This document shows, piece after piece, positions 8,062 to 14,138 of a DNA stretch of 14,138 nt. The DNA comes from Sulfurimonas sp. (GTDB lineage: Bacteria > Campylobacterota > Campylobacteria > Campylobacterales > Sulfurimonadaceae). Both the position numbers and the translations under genes were made by a program. Each line of letters opens with the position of its first letter. The stretch's first letter is position 1. The stretch spans positions 1-14,138 of the forward strand of contig JAMOSE010000066.1 of NCBI GenBank assembly GCA_027063215.1, written 5' to 3'. The notes beneath the pieces were generated by a model. It ran no database searches and was not told the DNA's origin. It saw nothing but the letters and a program-made list of their open reading frames with translations.

Positions 8062-8089
8062 ATTATAAGTAAGTGTGAAAGGATAGCAA
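8062..8089 (-). promoter_or_regulatory. Probable sigma-70-type promoter of guaA
   Basis: On the minus strand, TTGCTA (8089-8084) is followed after 16 bases by a perfect TATAAT (8067-8062). Transcription would start near 8055, giving a leader of only about a dozen bases before the guaA ATG, just enough for the AAGG ribosome site. The -10 match is strong and the -35 match is four of six. Confidence 0.55.
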
Positions 8090-8121
8090 AATCTAGATTA
8101 AGATTTCATTTGTTAAAAGAG

Positions 8122-8151
8122 ATAAGTTCAGAATCAGCGTTCTGAACTTAT
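8122..8151 (-). terminator. Terminator hairpin after nhaD
   Basis: A perfect 12-bp stem has arms ATAAGTTCAGAA (8122-8133) and TTCTGAACTTAT (8140-8151) with a six-base loop. It lies 13 bases beyond the nhaD stop. On the minus strand it is followed by a T-rich tail (TCTCTTTTAA), fitting Rho-independent termination of the lipoprotein-nadB-nhaD unit just upstream of the guaA promoter. Confidence 0.8.
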
Positions 8152-8164
8152 TAAAAAGAGACTT

Positions 8165-9517
8165 TTAGTATAGTCCCATAATTTCAAATTGTACATACCA
8201 AATAATAATAGATACAATATAACCTACTAAAATTGTCCATGCATGTTTCATATGACTTCCAAAAGTATAGATCCCACGAAGACGACCCATAACACCAACA
8301 CCAGCAGCGGAACCAAAAGAGATAAGGCTTCCACCAACACCGGCTGTCATAGTAACAAGCATCCACTGATCAACTCCCATCTCAGGAGATGATTTTAAAA
8401 TTGCACTCATTACAGGTACATTATCAACAATAGCAGAGAGGAAACCTACCCCAATATTTGCAGCAGTTGAGCCTATCATGCCGTAAAGATCGTGAACATA
8501 CTCTAAAAATCCTAAGAAGTGCAATGCTCCAACAGCAGATAAGATACCAAAGAAGAAAAGAAGTGTATCATTTTCTACTTTTTCCATATTAATATAGATG
8601 TTAAAGCTGTGTTTGCCTCCTTTTTTCAGTGTAACAGCATAAAGTTTTAAAAGTGCTAAACCAAACATCATACCCCACATTGCAGGGAAATGGAAGAACT
8701 GATGTCCAAGAACGGCAATAATGATAGTTCCTATACCAAGATACACGACACCCATACCACCATCTTGAACTACAGGTTTTTCTTCAGTTGCAGCATTAAA
8801 AGCAGGCTCTCCTCCAGGAACAGACATTGCAAGTAAAAATGCTGTAATAAACCAACCTAAAAATGATGCAGGAAAGAGATAAAGGAAATCTACAAAAGCA
8901 CCTTTTCCTGCAGTCCATGCCATAAGTGTTGTAATGTCACCAAATGGAGACCATGCACCACCAGCATTTGCTGCTACAACAATGTTAATAGCACCGGGAA
9001 CCAAAAAGGCCATATTTTTCTTGTCAATCGTAAAAAGCACTGTTGAAAGGATAAGTGCTGTTGTCAGGTTATCTGCTACCGGAGAGATAAAGAAAGCCAA
9101 AAGACCTGTCAACCAAAAAAGCTTTTTATAGCTGTAGCCTTTGGATACAAGCTTATACTTCATCAGATCAAAAACACCACGCTCAATAAGTGTTTCAATA
9201 TAGGTCATTGCAACAAGCAAGAAGAAGAAGATCTCTGCAATCTCCAAGATTAAATGTTCAAGCTCATCATGCAAAGGATCCGGATTCATTCCATTAATTG
9301 CAAAATAGATCCCAACCAACATAAACATAAAAGTACCGGCAAAAAGTGCCGGTTTTGCTTTATTTACCTCATATCTCTCTTCTGTTGCAATAAAATAGTA
9401 TGCAACTACAAATACTGCCAAACTTAACCATCCTACCCATGTTGTGGCAAGATTTACATCCATTGCTGCATGCTGTGCAGCCTGTGCTACACCTTCAGCT
9501 ACTGAGCCGTGTTCCAT
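8165..9517 (-). CDS. nhaD: NhaD-type Na+/H+ antiporter
   Basis: An inner-membrane exchanger that, in the family, expels Na+ (or Li+) in return for protons. The 450 residues form about a dozen hydrophobic segments. NhaD/ion-transporter-superfamily signatures are clear: ISPVADNLTTAL (144-155) in a discontinuous helix, NAGGAWSPFGDITT (184-197), the second half's matching AIVDNVPVM (362-370), and FGSAAGVGVMGRLRG (401-415). The twin DN motifs (Asp149-Asn150 and Asp365-Asn366) show the inverted-repeat architecture. Start ATG at 9517 shares one base with the nadB stop (TAATG), with a strong GAGGAG five bases upstream inside the end of nadB, so it is efficiently and perhaps coupled-translated. Presence fits a marine or brackish, Na+-exposed bacterium. 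The terminator at 8122-8151 closes the unit. Substrate preference is inferred from family only. Confidence 0.93.
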   Translation of the reverse strand: MEHGSVAEGVAQAAQHAAMDVNLATTWVGWLSLAVFVVAYYFIATEERYEVNKAKPALFAGTFMFMLVGIYFAINGMNPDPLHDELEHLILEIAEIFFFLLVAMTYIETLIERGVFDLMKYKLVSKGYSYKKLFWLTGLLAFFISPVADNLTTALILSTVLFTIDKKNMAFLVPGAINIVVAANAGGAWSPFGDITTLMAWTAGKGAFVDFLYLFPASFLGWFITAFLLAMSVPGGEPAFNAATEEKPVVQDGGMGVVYLGIGTIIIAVLGHQFFHFPAMWGMMFGLALLKLYAVTLKKGGKHSFNIYINMEKVENDTLLFFFGILSAVGALHFLGFLEYVHDLYGMIGSTAANIGVGFLSAIVDNVPVMSAILKSSPEMGVDQWMLVTMTAGVGGSLISFGSAAGVGVMGRLRGIYTFGSHMKHAWTILVGYIVSIIIWYVQFEIMGLY

Positions 9518-10965
9518 TATTTCTCCTCTTGAATTGTATGAACCCCTATGGATTCACTTCTGTTTAATGCCGCAAGAACGATCTCTCTTGCTGTTAATAA
9601 ACGAAATTGTAATAGTTTACCAATTTTTTCTTTTAAAAGAGCATTAATTGTCTCTAAAGCATCATTTAATCCGCTTTTTGTTCGAATAATTGAGACATTT
9701 TCCCACATAATATGACGAAGTTGATTCTTTTTTATTTTATCATCTTTAAAACTCATCACCTCATCACTCACATCAAATTTTTTGAACTCTTTTAATTTGT
9801 TATCATTTAAAATATTTGTAACAGCAACTTTTGCAAACACAAGCCCTTCTAAAAGTGAATTTGATGCCAAACGATTTGCACCATGTACACGAGTTGAGGC
9901 TACCTCACCTATAGCATAGAGATTTTTTACTCCCCAAACCTGTGCATTAAGATCTGTCCTGATACCACCGATGGCATAGTGAAATGCTGGTGATATAGGG
10001 ACTCTGTCTTTTGGTACTTTATATCCGAGGGCTCTGAGATTTTTATAGATATTTGGAAAACGGTGTTCAAAATACTCCTCTTCAAAATTTTCAGTATTTA
10101 AGTAAACCTCTAAACCTGTTTTCTTTTTATACTTATAGATTGATTTTGAGACAATATCTCTTGAAGCCAATTCTCCTCTTTTATCATACTCAAATAAAAA
10201 ACGCTTACCGTTTTCATCCTCTATCGTTGCACCTTCACCGCGAAGTGCTTCTGTTAAGAGCATCTTTTGCGCCCCCGTAGCGTTTACAAAAACAGTTGGA
10301 TGAAACTGCAACATCTCCATACGATCAAGTTCAATCCCTTTCATAACACACAAGCCCTGAATATCTGCACTGATACAGGGTGCATTTGTATGGTACTCAT
10401 AAAGCGATCCAACACCGCCTGAAGCAATAATGACATCTTTTGCATAGAGGTTGTAACTTTTTCTGTTTTCAAGCACTGTTACACCATAGCACTCACCATC
10501 TTCTATAAGCAAATCAACGACACGTGCATCACTGAGCATTGCATGCGGATTATGTTCAAGTAAAAAGTGGTGCAAATATCGTCCTGTTGCATCACCGCCT
10601 GCATGTAAAATTCTCTCACAAGAGTGCGCTGCTTCTTTTGTATAAAGCAGATTCCCTTCTTCATCTCTGTCAAATTCAAAGCCGTTTTGAATCAGATCAT
10701 CAATTGCCTCACGGGAGTGTTTGCTTAAAAGATTAACAGCCTCTTCATCACAAAGCCCATCACCAGCAGCCAGAGTATCTTCAATATGGAAAGGAACATC
10801 TGCCTCATCACGTGCCAGTGCAACTCCGCCTTGTGCATAGAAAGTATTACATTTAAAGGGTTGCCGCTTATTAATTAACAGTACTTTTTTATCAGCGGGC
10901 AGATTCATTGCAGCATAAAGTCCTGCTACCCCTGCACCCACAATAATTACATCATAATGAAACAT
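9517..10965 (-). CDS. nadB: L-aspartate oxidase
   Basis: Flavoenzyme that oxidises L-aspartate to iminoaspartate, the first step of de novo NAD synthesis; fumarate can serve as acceptor. Belongs to the fumarate reductase/succinate dehydrogenase flavoprotein family. Visible with the start used here (482 residues): FAD-binding VGAGVAGLYAA (9-19), CNTFYAQGGVALA (39-51), HSCERILHAGGDATGR (114-129), QFHPT (220-224), EALRGEGA (239-246), SRDIVSK (268-274), HYAIGGIRTD (329-338) and RVHGANRLASNSLLEG (359-374). It is shorter than E. coli NadB (about 540), as is usual in this phylum. I chose the ATG at 10965 (MFHYDV), which overlaps the lipoprotein stop as TAATG with AGG nine bases upstream. An in-frame TTG nine bases earlier has no room for a ribosome site. 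Its neighbours are an unrelated lipoprotein and nhaD, so the operon is functionally mixed. No nadA or nadC is in view. Confidence 0.95.
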   Translation of the reverse strand: MFHYDVIIVGAGVAGLYAAMNLPADKKVLLINKRQPFKCNTFYAQGGVALARDEADVPFHIEDTLAAGDGLCDEEAVNLLSKHSREAIDDLIQNGFEFDRDEEGNLLYTKEAAHSCERILHAGGDATGRYLHHFLLEHNPHAMLSDARVVDLLIEDGECYGVTVLENRKSYNLYAKDVIIASGGVGSLYEYHTNAPCISADIQGLCVMKGIELDRMEMLQFHPTVFVNATGAQKMLLTEALRGEGATIEDENGKRFLFEYDKRGELASRDIVSKSIYKYKKKTGLEVYLNTENFEEEYFEHRFPNIYKNLRALGYKVPKDRVPISPAFHYAIGGIRTDLNAQVWGVKNLYAIGEVASTRVHGANRLASNSLLEGLVFAKVAVTNILNDNKLKEFKKFDVSDEVMSFKDDKIKKNQLRHIMWENVSIIRTKSGLNDALETINALLKEKIGKLLQFRLLTAREIVLAALNRSESIGVHTIQEEK

Positions 10966-11159
10966 TATTGACAACCTGTTTTGGATTCATTGTTCTCAAA
11001 ACTCTTTTGTTTGTAGTGAAATTCAACATTTTTATCACCTTTTGGTGTGTTTTCTTCATAGTATGGCGGAGCTTTATAACCACAGGCACTCAAACTTAAT
11101 AAAAAGCTTGTTATAATTGCCATATGAAAAATGCTCGTGATATTATTAACTCTCTTCAA
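10965..11159 (-). CDS. Small LptM/YifL-like lipoprotein
   Basis: A 64-residue protein with a lipoprotein signal: positively charged MKR start, a hydrophobic run (MAIITSFLLSLSA, 13-25) and a lipobox LSAC with Cys26 as the lipid site. Immediately after is GYKAPPYY, resembling the CGxKGPLY start of LptM (YifL) proteins, recently shown in E. coli to aid LptD disulfide maturation. The rest is short, charged and probably disordered. Start is uncertain: TTG at 11159 has GAGG six bases upstream and supplies the charged n-region, so I prefer it. An ATG at 11123 would give 52 residues without positive charge, and a TTG at 11171 lacks a ribosome site. The chosen start overlaps the divergent DUF721 gene by 36 bases. 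The gene ends in TAATG, shared with nadB. The LptM assignment rests on a very short motif. Confidence 0.7.
   Translation of the reverse strand: MKRVNNITSIFHMAIITSFLLSLSACGYKAPPYYEENTPKGDKNVEFHYKQKSFENNESKTGCQ
11112..11117 (+). promoter_or_regulatory. Extended -10 promoter for the DUF721-uvrC unit (leaderless)
   Basis: A perfect TATAAT preceded by TG one base upstream (11109-11110) makes an extended -10 element. Its last T is seven bases from the A of the ATG at 11124, so the transcript would begin at or next to the start codon and have no leader. No ribosome site exists before this ATG, and no other in-frame start precedes it before a TAA at 11100-11102, which agrees with leaderless translation. 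Confidence 0.55.
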
Positions 11160-11576
11160 AATCGACCTCAATTTTCTAAATTATCCCGTTTTGGGTGTAT
11201 TGATGTAATACGCCACAGTTTCTCGCCACCCCTGCAAAAGATGATAAAGTTTGCTTACATCAAAAACAATACACTTTTTTTTGTACTTAATCATCCTGGT
11301 GCCAAACAAGAGTTTGATAATAATATACAAAGTATTAAAAGTGCTTTAAAGTTTGTAAAACCTAAAGAGTGCCAAGAAGCAGATATAAAAGATATAAAAG
11401 CTTTTGTTACACACACTCCAATGAAAAATGAAGATACGCAAAAACTAAACTCTACTACTGCACAGCACTATAAAGAGCGTGCAAGCGGTAACTTTACAAT
11501 TACTACAAAAGATGAGAAACTTGCTTCTATCTTCAAATCCATACAAAACATTATAAAAGACAAAAATGAATCTTAA
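11124..11576 (+). CDS. DUF721/DciA-like protein, possible replicative-helicase loader
   Basis: A 150-residue soluble basic protein. The N-terminal half fits the DUF721 pattern: [17 protein letters not shown] (4-20), then [19 protein letters not shown] (46-64), like the 'G-x-L-x-V-x-v-x-s-s-x-w-x-q-E-L' core of that family, and a following helix [11 protein letters not shown] (68-78). A charged linker leads to a second conserved-looking C-terminal piece, [19 protein letters not shown] (122-140). DUF721 includes DciA, the widespread DnaB-helicase loader in bacteria without DnaC; whether this shorter protein has that role is inference. ATG at 11124 directly abuts CAT of an in-frame ATG on the other strand (palindrome CATATG). 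There is no ribosome site, and a TATAAT lies seven bases before, so it is probably leaderless. The end overlaps uvrC by 11 bases, implying cotranscription. Confidence 0.68.
   Translation: MKNARDIINSLQNRPQFSKLSRFGCIDVIRHSFSPPLQKMIKFAYIKNNTLFFVLNHPGAKQEFDNNIQSIKSALKFVKPKECQEADIKDIKAFVTHTPMKNEDTQKLNSTTAQHYKERASGNFTITTKDEKLASIFKSIQNIIKDKNES
11180..11185 (-). promoter_or_regulatory. Possible -10 element for the lipoprotein-nadB-nhaD unit
   Basis: On the minus strand GATAAT (five of six to consensus) lies within the DUF721 coding sequence. Transcription would begin near 11173, about 14 bases before the preferred TTG start at 11159 and just before its GAGG ribosome site. No clear -35 is present. 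This would place the two divergent promoters inside each other's genes, with start points about 50 bases apart and transcripts overlapping. Confidence 0.35.
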
Positions 11577-13365
11577 AGAGACTATTGTTCAACTGCCGAC
11601 ATCAGCAGGGATCTATCAATACTTTGACAAAGATGGCAAACTGCTCTATATTGGTAAAGCAAAAAATCTTGCCAACAGAGTAAAAAGCTACTGGCACTTT
11701 AGCCCTGATCTGCATCCAAATCCAAAACTCTCACAGCGAATTATTGCCATGCTCCAACAAACAACATCACTGAACTACATTGTTGTAAACTCCGAACATG
11801 ATGCTTTAATCTTGGAAAATTCACTTATCAAACAGCTCAATCCAAAATATAATATCTTACTACGTGATGACAAAACCTATCCTTACATTTATATAGACAA
11901 TGCACAAAAGTATCCCCGCTTTGAAATTACAAGAAAGATCATTAAAAGTGATGATATCACCTACTATGGTCCCTACAGCATCGGAGCTCGTGATATTGTA
12001 AACTCTATATATGAGATAGCAAAACTTGTACAAAAAAAAGGATGCCTCAAATCAAAAAAACTCTGTCTCTATCATCAAATAGACAAATGCCTTGGTCCAT
12101 GTGCGTTGCCAGTTTCAAAAGAGCGTTATGACAAAGAGGTCAAACTTGCTACAAAACTTATAAAAAACAAAGCCCTTCTTTTAAAAGAGCTGCAAAAGAA
12201 GATGGAATTTTATGCCGAGGAGTTGCGTTTTGAAGAGGCTGCAGAGATTCGCGACAGAATGGATAAAATCAGTCGCTCAGAGATCAAAAGTGAAATAGAC
12301 TTTGCAAGCAGTGAAAACTTTGATATCTTTGCAGTAGCCCATCAGGCTAAAAAAGCAGCGCTTGTGCGAATCTTTATGCGCCACGGAAAGATCATCTCCT
12401 CCTCACACGATATCATACAGATCCCTGAAGGTTTTGATGCCAATGAGATCTACTCACGTGCGCTGCTTGATTTTTACAAAGATGAAAGACCTCCTATCAT
12501 TGCACCGATTCTTATTGCAGATGAGTTTGAAGATCAAGCTCTTATCAAAGAGCATCTTAGTCGTGTTTTTGGAAAAAAAGCAGAGATACTCCAGCCAAAA
12601 AGAGGCAAGAAAAAAGATCTTGTTGCACTCGCACTCTTAAATGCACAGGAGCTTCTTAAGAAAGAGACAAAAAGTGATGATGCGATACTGCAGGAGATTA
12701 AAGAGCTCTGTAATCTTCAAAAAATACCCTATCGGGTCGAAGTTTTTGACAACTCCCATATGGCAGGGGTTGCAACCGTTGGGGCAATGATTGTTTATGA
12801 AAATGCTAAATTTGACAAAAAATCCTATCGCACTTATCATCTAAAAGCACGGGATGAGTATGCACAAATGCGAGAGACACTCTCTCGTAGAGTGGAGAGT
12901 TTTTCAAAAAGTTCTCCTCCTGATCTGTGGATATTAGACGGTGGAGCAACCCTGCTAAAACTTGCATTAGAAATTTTAGACTCAAATGGTGTAAATCTGG
13001 ATGTCATAGCGATATCAAAAGAGAAAGTAGATGCAAAAGCACACCGCGCAAAAGGAAAAGCAAAAGATATTATCTACACAAAAGATGACTTTTTTCGACT
13101 CAAAGAGAGTGACAAACGACTGCAATGGGTACAAAAACTTCGAGATGAAGCACACCGTTCTGCCATCACTTTTCATAAAAAAACAAAACTCAAACTCGAT
13201 CAAGAGAGTAAGCTTTTAAGTTTACATGGCATTTCAGCAGCAAAAATTCAAAAACTTCTCAATCACTTTGGAACTTTTGAAGCACTCAAAACTGCTTCTT
13301 TTGATGATATAAGTGAAGTTTTAAACCAAAAAGATGCAAAAACCATCAAAAAATTTTATTACTAA
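11566..13365 (+). CDS. uvrC: UvrABC excinuclease subunit C
   Basis: Makes both incisions around DNA lesions in nucleotide excision repair after UvrA/UvrB recognition. Length is normal (599). Domains in order: GIY-YIG nuclease (AGIYQYF at 14-20, [18 protein letters not shown] at 26-43), and a four-cysteine region (Cys160, 167, 175, 179; CLGPC at 175-179). The UvrB-binding UVR motif follows ([15 protein letters not shown], 221-235). The RNase H-like C-terminal nuclease has [11 protein letters not shown] (391-401), [10 protein letters not shown] (425-434) and WILDGGA (454-460), with acidic residues Asp394, Asp429 and Asp457. Tandem helix-hairpin-helix motifs ([19 protein letters not shown], 552-570) close the protein. 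The start ATG overlaps the DUF721 gene by 11 bases with only a weak purine-rich site, so coupled translation is likely. The stop is followed at once by ten T's but no GC-rich stem. Confidence 0.97.
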   Translation: MNLKETIVQLPTSAGIYQYFDKDGKLLYIGKAKNLANRVKSYWHFSPDLHPNPKLSQRIIAMLQQTTSLNYIVVNSEHDALILENSLIKQLNPKYNILLRDDKTYPYIYIDNAQKYPRFEITRKIIKSDDITYYGPYSIGARDIVNSIYEIAKLVQKKGCLKSKKLCLYHQIDKCLGPCALPVSKERYDKEVKLATKLIKNKALLLKELQKKMEFYAEELRFEEAAEIRDRMDKISRSEIKSEIDFASSENFDIFAVAHQAKKAALVRIFMRHGKIISSSHDIIQIPEGFDANEIYSRALLDFYKDERPPIIAPILIADEFEDQALIKEHLSRVFGKKAEILQPKRGKKKDLVALALLNAQELLKKETKSDDAILQEIKELCNLQKIPYRVEVFDNSHMAGVATVGAMIVYENAKFDKKSYRTYHLKARDEYAQMRETLSRRVESFSKSSPPDLWILDGGATLLKLALEILDSNGVNLDVIAISKEKVDAKAHRAKGKAKDIIYTKDDFFRLKESDKRLQWVQKLRDEAHRSAITFHKKTKLKLDQESKLLSLHGISAAKIQKLLNHFGTFEALKTASFDDISEVLNQKDAKTIKKFYY

Positions 13366-13366
13366 G

Positions 13367-13376
13367 TTTTTTTTTT
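13367..13376 (+). terminator. T-run after uvrC, weak terminator at best
   Basis: Ten consecutive T's begin two bases after the uvrC stop (13363-13365). A terminator would need a stem just upstream; only a weak AT pairing (AAAAAATTTT) within the last uvrC codons is seen. Transcription may therefore partly continue into the PAS gene, although that gene has a leader of its own. Confidence 0.3.
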
Positions 13377-13436
13377 ACTCCTTTATGATATATTTGTAAT
13401 AATTTTAGTGTTGTGATCACTTTATAAGGTTTTTTA

Positions 13437-13850
13437 ATGAACAATATTACCCCGATTGATGAAGAATATATTTTTGATAGTTCTGTGATTATTAGCCAAA
13501 CAGATTTGCAAGGCATAATCACCTATACAAATAGAGCATTTTGTAAAGTTTCTGGCTATGACAATAGTGAACTTGTCGGTCAGCCACACAATATGATTCG
13601 ACACCCTGATATGCCAAAAGTAGTCTTTGAAAAGATGTGGAGTACTATTCAAAGCGGACAGGCATGGAATGGGCTTATTAAAAATTTACGCAAAGACGGC
13701 CACTATTATTGGCTAGATACAGAAATCCTTCCTGTTAAAAATCACAATAATACTATCACAGGCTATATTGCAGCATACAAGTCTGCTTCTCACAAAGATA
13801 TTCAAGAGAGTGAAGAGAACTATAAAAAAATGCTTCAGCTCGAAAATTAA
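13437..13850 (+). CDS. Aer/CetB-type PAS domain sensor protein
   Basis: A 137-residue protein that is almost entirely one PAS domain, closely resembling the FAD-binding PAS of the aerotaxis receptor Aer. It has QTDLQGIITYTNRAFCKVSG (21-40), then ELVGQPHNMIRHPDMP (45-60) and FEKMWSTIQSGQAW (64-77), then NLRKDGHYYW (83-92). The RHPD box (Arg55-His56-Pro57-Asp58) and Trp92 match residues associated with flavin binding in Aer. There is no membrane segment, HAMP or methyl-accepting domain, so it cannot signal alone. The arrangement resembles Campylobacter CetB, a soluble PAS protein that passes redox signals to the separate receptor CetA for energy taxis; no CetA-like gene is in view. ATG at 13437 has AAGG seven bases upstream. 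A perfect 8-bp palindrome GTGATCAC (13413-13420) lies in the leader. The next gene follows after 13 bases with a good ribosome site, implying an operon. Confidence 0.88.
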   Translation: MNNITPIDEEYIFDSSVIISQTDLQGIITYTNRAFCKVSGYDNSELVGQPHNMIRHPDMPKVVFEKMWSTIQSGQAWNGLIKNLRKDGHYYWLDTEILPVKNHNNTITGYIAAYKSASHKDIQESEENYKKMLQLEN

Positions 13851-13863
13851 GAAAGGGAATCAA

Positions 13864-14138
13864 ATGTTAATTTATAATTTTCAAAAAGAGTTTTTAGGGA
13901 TTGATGAAAAAGACTTAAAGACCTTTGGCTTTAACTCTCTTGAAGAGTTAAGAAGAGAAGTAAGAGATTTTGCCGATCTATTTATTAAAACTCCTGGCTA
14001 TATTCATAATTTTCAACATATACATTGGATCGATTTTGTCCAGTACTCCGATGATGCACAAACAGCGAAAGTCTTAATAAACATAAATTCTAAAACTTTT
14101 AGTGCAAACTTAAAAATAACAACGCTTTATCTTATTGA
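13864..14138 (+). CDS. Unrecognised protein, N-terminal part, cut by window edge; possible PAS-like sensory domain
   Basis: I translated 91 residues with no stop before the edge. It opens MLIYNFQKEFLGIDEKDLKT, then has GFNSLEELRREVRDFADLF (27-45), TPGYIHNFQHIHWIDFV (48-64), and an alternating strand-like stretch KVLININSKTFSANLKI (72-88). No signal peptide or membrane segment is seen. The order (helix pair, aromatic core, then strands carrying N-S-K) gives a faint impression of a degenerate PAS-like domain as found at the front of signalling proteins in this phylum, but I cannot name the family. AGGGA lies five to six bases before the ATG at 13864, and the gene is 13 bases after the PAS gene, so a shared signalling role is likely. 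Coding is well supported by codon use and the ribosome site; the function is not. Confidence 0.75.
   Translation, partial: MLIYNFQKEFLGIDEKDLKTFGFNSLEELRREVRDFADLFIKTPGYIHNFQHIHWIDFVQYSDDAQTAKVLININSKTFSANLKITTLYLI

Noticed and set aside
8043..8110. Guanine or other purine riboswitch upstream of guaA
   Set aside because: A perfect -10 box lies about 20 bases from the start codon, so the leader is too short to hold an aptamer, and no three-way junction pattern is seen.
10965..10974. A TTG start for nadB three codons upstream
   Set aside because: The only AGG lies directly against that TTG, leaving no spacing, whereas the ATG at 10965 has normal spacing and begins right before the conserved FAD-binding strand.
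1..14138. Mobile elements, prophage genes, CRISPR array, toxin-antitoxin or defence system
   Set aside because: I found no transposase, integrase, regular repeat-spacer pattern or paired small toxin/antitoxin genes; all genes are housekeeping or sensory and look uniform in base composition.

Overview
The window is about 14.1 kb of AT-rich chromosomal DNA (by eye roughly one third G+C). It looks like core genome from a Campylobacterota (Epsilonproteobacteria) bacterium, most likely a marine Sulfurimonas-like organism. The reasons are the protein character of every gene, an epsilon-type PurD N-terminus (GGREYS instead of the usual GGREHA), a structured RNA directly upstream of purD as known in this phylum, an NhaD-type Na+/H+ antiporter, and a lone Aer/CetB-type PAS protein. 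I see no mobile element, CRISPR array, rRNA or tRNA gene, and no sign of recent transfer.

Layout. Everything from 1 to about 11159 is transcribed leftward (minus strand); from 11124 to the right end everything is on the plus strand. Reading leftward from the divergence point, the first unit is a small LptM/YifL-like lipoprotein, nadB (L-aspartate oxidase) and nhaD, joined by TAATG stop/start overlaps and closed by a hairpin at 8122-8151. Next is guaA (GMP synthase) with its own promoter and a very long imperfect palindrome at its end (6386-6493). Then comes hemD (uroporphyrinogen-III synthase). A structured RNA gene follows (about 5484-5670, 6S/purD-motif-like) with its own -10 element and a terminator-like hairpin only 22 bases before the purD start. 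The last unit is purD, an RDD membrane protein, lptD, a phosphoribosyltransferase-like protein and pnp (cut by the window edge), packed with gaps of 10 bases or fewer, or overlaps.

Rightward are a DUF721/DciA-like gene, which appears to be leaderless and overlaps the 5' end of the lipoprotein gene head-to-head, then uvrC (overlapping it by 11 bases). After a short gap with a run of ten T's comes a two-gene unit: an Aer-type FAD-binding PAS protein and an unrecognised protein cut by the right edge.

The genes serve purine synthesis (purD, guaA), NAD and tetrapyrrole synthesis (nadB, hemD), outer-membrane LPS assembly (lptD and possibly the LptM-like lipoprotein), RNA decay (pnp), DNA repair and replication (uvrC, DUF721), ion homeostasis (nhaD) and redox/energy sensing (PAS). 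I do not see a clear new multi-gene system. The points most worth checking are the purD leader RNA, the guaA/hemD palindrome, the overlapping divergent 5' ends at 11124-11159, the altered phosphoribosyltransferase, and the PAS plus unknown pair at the right end.
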